A DNA stretch of 20,423 nt, taken from an uncultured Blautia sp. (GTDB lineage: Bacteria; Bacillota; Clostridia; Lachnospirales; Lachnospiraceae). Positions 15,729 to 20,423 of the stretch are shown in pieces (position 1 is the first letter of the stretch; every line of letters begins with the position of its first letter). Where the stretch lies: NCBI GenBank assembly GCA_900765525.1, contig CAAFRY010000168.1, positions 1 to 20,423 on the forward strand. Reading direction: 5' to 3'. Both the position numbers and the translations under genes were made by a program. The notes beneath the pieces were generated by a model. That model was not told the origin of the DNA and did no database searches. It saw only the letters and a list, made by a program, of their open reading frames with translations.

Positions 15729-15749
15729 TTTTACAGTACAGCTGTAAAA
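15729..15749 (+). promoter_or_regulatory. Palindromic hairpin just upstream of the small gene
   Basis: TTTTACAG (15729-15736) pairs with CTGTAAAA (15742-15749) around a 5-nt loop. It ends shortly before the ribosome site AGAGAGGAAGG. It contains TACAGCTGTA, which fits the TACAnnTGTA pattern of CopY/BlaI-type operators, though its place in the leader argues against an ordinary operator. Confidence 0.45.
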
Positions 15750-15770
15750 AGAGAGGAAGGTGCAGACTAT

Positions 15771-16010
15771 ATGAATCGTATTGAAGATTTAATCACAGCT
15801 ATGCAGAAAAGAGAAGAGGAGAAAAATAAAAATACGGTATTGTGGATTCTGGCAATCATCGGTGCAGTAGCAGCCGTAGCAGGAATCGCATATGCGGTTT
15901 ACCGTTTCTTCACTCCTGATTATCTGGAGGACTTTGAGGAGGATTTCGACGAGGACTTCGATGATTACTTTGAAGACGAGGATGAAGAAGAGGATAAAGA
16001 AGAAAAATAA
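15771..16010 (+). CDS. Small single-pass membrane protein with strongly acidic C-terminal tail
   Basis: 79 residues in three parts: a charged amphipathic N-terminal segment (1-21), one hydrophobic helix rich in Ala/Ile/Val (about 22-45), and a tail (about 49-79) where roughly two thirds of the residues are Asp or Glu, with regularly spaced Phe/Tyr in an EDF/DDYF pattern. It has a good AGAGAGGAAGG ribosome site, its own promoter, a structured leader and a strong terminator, so it is a real, separately regulated gene. I recognise no family with a known function. The tail could bind cations or basic proteins or mimic nucleic acid; this is conjecture. Membrane orientation is not certain. Confidence 0.75.
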   Translation: MNRIEDLITAMQKREEEKNKNTVLWILAIIGAVAAVAGIAYAVYRFFTPDYLEDFEEDFDEDFDDYFEDEDEEEDKEEK

Positions 16011-16020
16011 AAAGCAATAA

Positions 16021-16050
16021 GGAGCTTCGGGAGACCGGAGCTTCTTTTTC
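16021..16050 (+). terminator. Intrinsic terminator after the small acidic protein gene
   Basis: GGAGCTTCGG (16021-16030) pairs with CCGGAGCTTC (16035-16044), including two G-T pairs, around a GAGA tetraloop and is followed directly by TTTTTC. It begins 10 bp after the stop codon. Confidence 0.92.
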
Positions 16051-16092
16051 TGTACCTGAGGGTAGATAAAAACACAGGAAAGGATAGATAAG

Positions 16093-17487
16093 GTGAAGAA
16101 AGGCGAGATTTATCAGGGAGTAATTGAGAAGGTGGATTTCCCCAACAAGGGAATTGTAAAGGTAGAGGAACAGAAAGTTATTGTTAAAAACGGAATACCC
16201 GGACAGCGCATAAGATTTGTCATTCATAAGAAAAAGGGAAACAAAGCAGAAGGACGGCTTTTAGAAGTTCTGGAAAAGTCCCCCCTGGAGACCAGGGAAC
16301 CGGTGTGCAGTATTTTTCCGGCCTGCGGCGGCTGCATGTATCAGACCATGCCATATGAGGAGCAGCTTAAAATGAAGGCAGACCAGATAAAAGCACTGAT
16401 AGACCAGGCTCTGGTAAAGGGCGGACAGGTAACTCCACAAGGAGAGCCTCAGTATTTATTTGAAGGAATCAAAGGCAGCCCAAGAGAGTCTGCTTACCGG
16501 AATAAAATGGAATTTTCCTTTGGAGACGAATATAAGGATGGCCCTCTTTCTCTTGGACTTCATAAAAAGGGCAGCACCTATGACGTGCTGAATGCAACAG
16601 ACTGTAAGCTTGTCCATCAGGATATGACGAAAATCCTTTCCTGTATCTTGGATTTTTGCCGCAGCCAGGGATTTTCTTACTATCACAAAATGCAGCATAA
16701 AGGCTTTTTGCGCCATCTTCTGCTTCGCAGAGGAAATACAACAGGGGAAATCCTGGTGAGCCTTGTAACCAGCAGCCAGGAGGAGCCGGATTTCACTCCC
16801 CTGACCCAAGGGCTGTTAGAACTGGATTTAGAGGGAAGAATAGTGGGCTTTCTCCACATTGTCAATGATTCCCTTTCTGATGTAGTCCGAAGCGACGAGA
16901 CCAGGCTTCTTTACGGGCAGGACTATTTTTATGAGGATATTTTAGGACTGAAGTTTAAGATTACTCCTTTTTCTTTTTTCCAGCCCAACTCTTACGGGGC
17001 AGAGGTCCTCTACCGCACAGCCAGGGACTATATCGGGGACACTAAGGATATGCGTGTTTTTGACCTTTACAGTGGCACGGGAACTATTTCCCAGATTCTT
17101 TCCCCTGTGGCCCGGGAGGTCATCGGAGTGGAGATTGTGGAAGAGGCTGTGGAGGCGGCCAGAGAAAATGCCCGGCTGAATGGAATTCAAAATTGCCGCT
17201 TTATTGCAGGGGATGTGCTGAAGGTTCTGGACCAGATAGAAGACAAGCCGGATTTCATTGTACTGGACCCGCCCAGAGACGGCATACACCCCAAGGCGCT
17301 GCCCAAAATCATAGACTACGGCGTGGATAAGCTTGTATACATATCCTGCAAGCCCACCAGTTTGGCAAGGGATTTGGAGATGTTCCTGGGGAGAGGATAC
17401 CGAGTGGAGAAGGTGTGCTGCGTGGACCAGTTTTGCCAGACGGTACATGTGGAGACCGTAGTATTGATGTCAAGGGTTGCAAAATAA
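16093..17487 (+). CDS. rlmD: 23S rRNA (uracil-C5)-methyltransferase, RlmD/RumA family
   Basis: A 464-residue SAM-dependent RNA methyltransferase. It has an N-terminal TRAM RNA-binding domain (about 1-58), an iron-sulfur cluster site made of C72, C78, C81 (CSIFPACGGC) and probably C172 (TDCKLVH), a SAM-binding motif FDLYSGTGT (324-332), DPPRDG (393-398), the catalytic cysteine C420 in YISCKPTSLARDL and the base E455 in VHVETV. The family methylates uracil in 23S rRNA (U747 and/or U1939 in related enzymes); Gram-positive members often do both, so the exact site is open. The start is GTG with AGGAAAGG 9 bp upstream. It follows the previous terminator by only 42 bp. The 3' end of rumA is a known target of serine-recombinase elements, and such a recombinase lies next downstream. 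Confidence 0.92.
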   Translation: MKKGEIYQGVIEKVDFPNKGIVKVEEQKVIVKNGIPGQRIRFVIHKKKGNKAEGRLLEVLEKSPLETREPVCSIFPACGGCMYQTMPYEEQLKMKADQIKALIDQALVKGGQVTPQGEPQYLFEGIKGSPRESAYRNKMEFSFGDEYKDGPLSLGLHKKGSTYDVLNATDCKLVHQDMTKILSCILDFCRSQGFSYYHKMQHKGFLRHLLLRRGNTTGEILVSLVTSSQEEPDFTPLTQGLLELDLEGRIVGFLHIVNDSLSDVVRSDETRLLYGQDYFYEDILGLKFKITPFSFFQPNSYGAEVLYRTARDYIGDTKDMRVFDLYSGTGTISQILSPVAREVIGVEIVEEAVEAARENARLNGIQNCRFIAGDVLKVLDQIEDKPDFIVLDPPRDGIHPKALPKIIDYGVDKLVYISCKPTSLARDLEMFLGRGYRVEKVCCVDQFCQTVHVETVVLMSRVAK

Positions 17488-17518
17488 GGGACTGAAAAAG
17501 TGTAGGAAACAAAGGATT

Positions 17519-17567
17519 TCCGGGAGTTTGGACTGTTTGGACAACGGTTCTGGCTCCCGGATTTTTT
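17519..17567 (+). terminator. Intrinsic terminator of rlmD
   Basis: TCCGGGAG (17519-17526) pairs perfectly with CTCCCGGA (17554-17561), followed by TTTTTT. The 27-nt loop contains TTTGGAC twice, 10 bp apart. It lies 31 bp after the rlmD stop codon. Confidence 0.9.
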
Positions 17568-17614
17568 ATGCCTGCTTACTCCGTGGAAACATATCGAGGG
17601 AGAAAATAGGCGGA

Positions 17615-17694
17615 GGGTTGAGTACACAGGATTGATATGGGGTAGGTTGAGAATACAGGATTGTTAAATGAGGGTTGAGTAGATAGAATGATTG
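17615..17694 (+). repeat. Three direct repeats at 28-29 bp spacing ahead of the recombinase promoter
   Basis: Copies begin GGTTGAG at 17616, 17645 and 17673: GGTTGAGTACACAGGATTG, GGTTGAGAATACAGGATTG and the more diverged GGTTGAGTAGATAGAATGA. The third copy overlaps the -35 box of the promoter at 17692. Such phased repeats suggest binding sites for a regulator or for the recombinase itself; this is inferred from arrangement only. Confidence 0.7.
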
Positions 17695-17720
17695 TAAAAT
17701 GGCTAGTTATCATGTACAAT
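17692..17720 (+). promoter_or_regulatory. Promoter of the recombinase-nuclease pair
   Basis: TTGTAA (17692-17697), a 17-bp spacer, then TACAAT (17715-17720). The predicted leader of about 70 nt contains the inverted repeat GCCTA-TG-TAGGC (17741-17752) before the AGAGGAG ribosome site (17781-17787). Confidence 0.65.
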
Positions 17721-17794
17721 ATGAAAAAGGATGTTAATTAGCCTATGTAGGCAGGCTGCCAGAGTAGATTACCTATTTGTAGAGGAGATGAGGC

Positions 17795-18736
17795 ATGGAC
17801 AATTATAAAAAAGTTCATTTCATACCACCCATACCACAGAAACGGGACAAGCGCATCGGAATTTATTGTCGTGTCAGTACAAATAGTTCGGAGCAGTTAC
17901 AAAGTTTGGCTGCACAAGTATCACATTTAACAAAAATAACGGCGGCTACACCGCAATGGCTTCTTGCGGATGTGTATATGGATATCTCTACCAGCAAAAC
18001 AGGCTCTTCACGCAAGGAATTTAACCGTATGCTGGATGACTGTACCTCTCATAAACTAGATATTATTTTTACAAAAAGTATTAGCCGTTTTGGAAGAGAT
18101 ACTGTCGAAACTATAGAAGCATTGAGTAAGTTAAAGAGTGCTGGTGTTCGTGTAATATTTGAGCAGGAAGAACTTGATACGGCAAACACAGATAGTGACT
18201 TAATGATTTCAATTATTGAATCTTTTGCACAAGCGGAAAATGAGTCTCGTAGTGAAAATATAAAATGGGGCATTAAGCAGGGAGCGGCTTCAGGAACTTC
18301 GAAATTATATGATAGAAAGTGTTATGGGTATAAACATAATGAAGATGGGAAGTTAATCATTGATGAAGAAACAGCAGAAAATGTAAAAATCATATTTGAC
18401 TTGTATTTGAGAGGACAAAGTGTATTGGGCATTATCAAAGAACTTGAGAAGCGGAAAATCCCTTCTCCTACAGGGAAGGAGAAATGGTGTAAGAGAACAA
18501 TAGATGTCATGCTGAGTAATGAGAAGTACACAGGGGATGTTCGACTATTGAAAACAGGTAAAAGCGAAGTACATTATTTGGCAACGGATAATAATCCGGC
18601 GATAATATCAAAAGAAGTTTTTGAGGCAGTGCAGGATGAGAAAGCTCGTAGGAGCAATGTAATGAAAGATGAAAATGGTAGCCAGAGAAAAACTCAAAAG
18701 TACAGTTCAAAGAGTAGATGTTTATCGGTTATGTAA
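17795..18736 (+). CDS. Serine recombinase, short form lacking the C-terminal zinc ribbon
   Basis: A 313-residue site-specific recombinase. The resolvase catalytic domain (about 20-165) contains IGIYCRVST with the nucleophile S28 and SISRFGRD (95-102). The DNA-binding 'recombinase' domain (about 175-285) starts at CYGYKHNEDGK and includes IPSPTGKEKWCKRTIDVML. Large serine recombinases normally continue with a cysteine-rich zinc ribbon and coiled coil, to 450-550 residues. Here the protein stops at KYSSKSRCLSVM, just where that region would begin. No zinc-ribbon sequence is visible in the 34 bp before the next gene. Short proteins of this kind appear to exist as a natural subfamily in Clostridia, so it need not be broken. 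Codon use is AT-rich, unlike rlmD. It is followed closely by the OLD nuclease gene. Confidence 0.9.
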   Translation: MDNYKKVHFIPPIPQKRDKRIGIYCRVSTNSSEQLQSLAAQVSHLTKITAATPQWLLADVYMDISTSKTGSSRKEFNRMLDDCTSHKLDIIFTKSISRFGRDTVETIEALSKLKSAGVRVIFEQEELDTANTDSDLMISIIESFAQAENESRSENIKWGIKQGAASGTSKLYDRKCYGYKHNEDGKLIIDEETAENVKIIFDLYLRGQSVLGIIKELEKRKIPSPTGKEKWCKRTIDVMLSNEKYTGDVRLLKTGKSEVHYLATDNNPAIISKEVFEAVQDEKARRSNVMKDENGSQRKTQKYSSKSRCLSVM

Positions 18737-18770
18737 ATGATAAGAAACAAATGACAATCAGGAGGAGATT

Positions 18771-20405
18771 ATGAGTATAGAGTTTGAAGATACTGGTAAA
18801 GACGTAGTAAAAAAACCTCAAGTTTTTTTGAAGAGTGTCACATTTAATGATGATGTTCAACTAATGCTTAAACAGAATAGTATTATCGTATTTACGGGTC
18901 CCAATAACAGCGGTAAGAGTCAAGTATTAAAAGATATAGAATCTTGTTTAGATCAATCTAATCAAAAGCGTACTATTGTTATAAAAAGCTTTGAATGTGA
19001 TTATCAAGGTATAATTGACGAAACTACTTTTCTTAAAGAACGCTTTTTAGAAGATAAACAAGGAAATTATCAATTATATGAGGCAGGAAATGCTTTTGCG
19101 AGAGATACATTGCAGCAGTTTTGGCATAATCATACGCTATACAGCGGGCTTTATAAATTATTTGTTAAGCGTCTTAGTACAGAAATTCGTTTGACTTCAT
19201 CAAATGCACTAAATAGACATAATCAACCTGAAAAACATCCTATATATAAATTGAATCAAAGTGAGACCCTGGCGCAGAAAATATCAGATTTGTTTCGCCA
19301 AGCTTTTGATGTTGATTTAATTGTAAATCGAAATGAAATGCAAACTATTCCGTTACATATTGGAAAAGCTCCAGATAAGAAAGATTTTACGATTGATAGA
19401 CAGGATGATTACTATAATCAAGTTGCTAAACTTCCAAAGCTTCAAGAGCAGGGGGATGGTATGCGTAGCTTTGCAAGTATTCTACTTGACACATTTACAT
19501 CTGATTACACCATTACTCTTATTGATGAACCAGAAGCTTTTTTGCACCCGCCACAGGCAAGAATGTTGGGGAAAATGCTTGCAAAAAATAATCCAAATAA
19601 TCGACAATTGTTAGTATCCACTCACAGCGAGGATTTTCTTCAAGGTTTGCTTGATGCGGATAATGAAAATGTAACAGTGATTAGAATTAATCGCATAGAC
19701 AACATTAATAAGATGAGTATCCTTCAAAACGATGAAATTAAAAAATTATGGGGAAATCCTCTCCTTCGTTATTCAAATATTTTAAGCGGTCTGTTCCATG
19801 AAAAAGTTGTTGTTTGTGAAAGCGACTATGATTGCTTATTTTATCAAGCGGTAATAGATGCAGTATATGAATATAGAGGAGAAACTGCCCCAGATGTGTT
19901 ATTTACACATTGTGGAGGAAAGACACGAGTTAAAGATGTTGTAAGTGCATTAAAAGCGGTTAATGTTCCAGTAGTTGCTATTTGTGATTTTGACCTACTT
20001 AATGCAAGTCAAAACTTTAAACCAATTGTCGCATCATTTGGACTGGATTGGAAAACTACATTATCTGCAGATATGAAAATTATTTATGATAGTATGAATG
20101 CAAAAAGCAGTGGCGAAAATGATGCTTGGACTCAAATTAAGAAACTTGGAAAGGTTGGTTTTTCAGGTGATGAGCCGGCTGCATATGAAAGAGTAGAAGC
20201 TGTTTGCAAATCAGTAGGACTTTTTGTTGTTCCAGTTGGTGAAATGGAGTGTTTTGATAAAACAATCAATAAGGAAAAGAAAGATTGGGTTTATAATGTA
20301 TTAGAAAAATATAATTTGGCTGAGGAACCGAAACTTGAAGATGCACGAAAATTTGTACAATCAGTGGTAGATTATAAATCTTCCCCGGAAGTGGATCCGA
20401 AATAA
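18771..20405 (+). CDS. OLD-family ATP-dependent nuclease (ABC-type ATPase fused to TOPRIM)
   Basis: A 544-residue protein. The N-terminal ATPase has Walker A GPNNSGKS (43-50), a signature-like QGDGMRSFASIL (227-238), Walker B ITLIDEPEAFLHPPQ (248-262, catalytic E253) and the H-loop STHSEDF (H285). The C-terminal TOPRIM domain has the metal-binding glutamate in VVVCESDYDCLFY (E350), THCGGKTRVKDVV (379-391) and CDFD (D406, D408). A conserved-looking VPVGEMECF lies at 487-495. This ATPase-TOPRIM fusion defines the OLD superfamily, whose members include phage P2 Old and the GajA subunit of Gabija and act as DNA nucleases, often in anti-phage defence. The exact class is not determined. The ATG has an AGGAGGAG ribosome site and lies 34 bp after the recombinase, suggesting one transcript. 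Codon use is AT-rich. The gene is complete, but only 18 bp of window remain after it, so a partner gene could be missing from view. Confidence 0.88.
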   Translation: MSIEFEDTGKDVVKKPQVFLKSVTFNDDVQLMLKQNSIIVFTGPNNSGKSQVLKDIESCLDQSNQKRTIVIKSFECDYQGIIDETTFLKERFLEDKQGNYQLYEAGNAFARDTLQQFWHNHTLYSGLYKLFVKRLSTEIRLTSSNALNRHNQPEKHPIYKLNQSETLAQKISDLFRQAFDVDLIVNRNEMQTIPLHIGKAPDKKDFTIDRQDDYYNQVAKLPKLQEQGDGMRSFASILLDTFTSDYTITLIDEPEAFLHPPQARMLGKMLAKNNPNNRQLLVSTHSEDFLQGLLDADNENVTVIRINRIDNINKMSILQNDEIKKLWGNPLLRYSNILSGLFHEKVVVCESDYDCLFYQAVIDAVYEYRGETAPDVLFTHCGGKTRVKDVVSALKAVNVPVVAICDFDLLNASQNFKPIVASFGLDWKTTLSADMKIIYDSMNAKSSGENDAWTQIKKLGKVGFSGDEPAAYERVEAVCKSVGLFVVPVGEMECFDKTINKEKKDWVYNVLEKYNLAEEPKLEDARKFVQSVVDYKSSPEVDPK

Positions 20406-20423
20406 CTAATATGTTGATTTTAA

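Noticed and set aside
15734..15743. CopY/BlaI operator (TACAGCTGTA)
   Set aside because: The 10-bp match lies about 90 bp downstream of the predicted -10 box inside an RNA hairpin, and no copper or beta-lactam gene is present; better explained by the hairpin.
17615..17694. CRISPR array or plasmid iterons
   Set aside because: Only three imperfect copies with short spacers, no cas or replication genes; treated as regulatory or attachment repeats.
13194..20405. pcrA plus the OLD nuclease as a Gabija-type GajA/GajB system
   Set aside because: GajB is normally adjacent to GajA. Here the helicase is a full-length housekeeping PcrA with its own promoter, more than 3 kb upstream and separated by the small acidic protein gene and rlmD.

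Overview
The window looks like a chromosomal segment of a Gram-positive Clostridia bacterium, most likely a Lachnospiraceae member (Blautia/Dorea/Ruminococcus type). This is inferred from strong AGGAGG-type ribosome sites, compact collinear operons, clostridial-type PurA, PurB and PcrA proteins, and a large-solenoid plus Hsp70-like gene pair that resembles the DUF5717/DUF5716 families I associate with Lachnospiraceae. No database search was possible, so family names rest on recognised motifs.

Layout. (1) Bases 1-1612, AT-rich: the end of a membrane glycosyltransferase (cut by the left edge) and a GtrB/DPM1-like family 2 glycosyltransferase, probably the tail of a cell-surface glycan or lipid-linked sugar locus. 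A long bidirectional terminator (1631-1689) separates it from (2) a leftward PLP aminotransferase of the HisC/CobD type. (3) From a divergent promoter, a tight three-gene rightward operon (2956-8552) encodes a roughly 1180-residue beta-domain/alpha-solenoid protein, an Hsp70/actin-fold protein with an eroded phosphate-2 loop, and a TPR-like protein. All three look cytosolic. Their function is unknown; this is one of the two most interesting parts of the window. (4) 8663-12971: purB, an NhaC-family antiporter and purA, i.e. the two purine enzymes of the IMP-to-AMP branch around a sodium/proton antiporter. (5) 13194-15407: the housekeeping helicase pcrA. (6) 15408-16050: a long intergenic stretch with several RNA-like hairpins, then a small one-TM protein with a very acidic tail, closed by a clear terminator. 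(7) 16093-17487: an RlmD/RumA-type 23S rRNA uracil methyltransferase with its own terminator.

(8) 17568-20423 has lower G+C and looks acquired: three 28-29 bp spaced direct repeats abutting a good promoter, a short serine recombinase without the usual C-terminal zinc ribbon, and, 34 bp downstream, an OLD-family ATPase-TOPRIM nuclease that ends 18 bp before the window edge. The 3' end of rumA/rlmD is a known integration site for serine-recombinase mobile elements. The simplest reading is therefore the left end of a mobile island carrying a candidate anti-phage or anti-plasmid nuclease. Any partner gene would lie beyond the right edge.

No rRNA, tRNA, CRISPR array or recognisable insertion sequence was seen.
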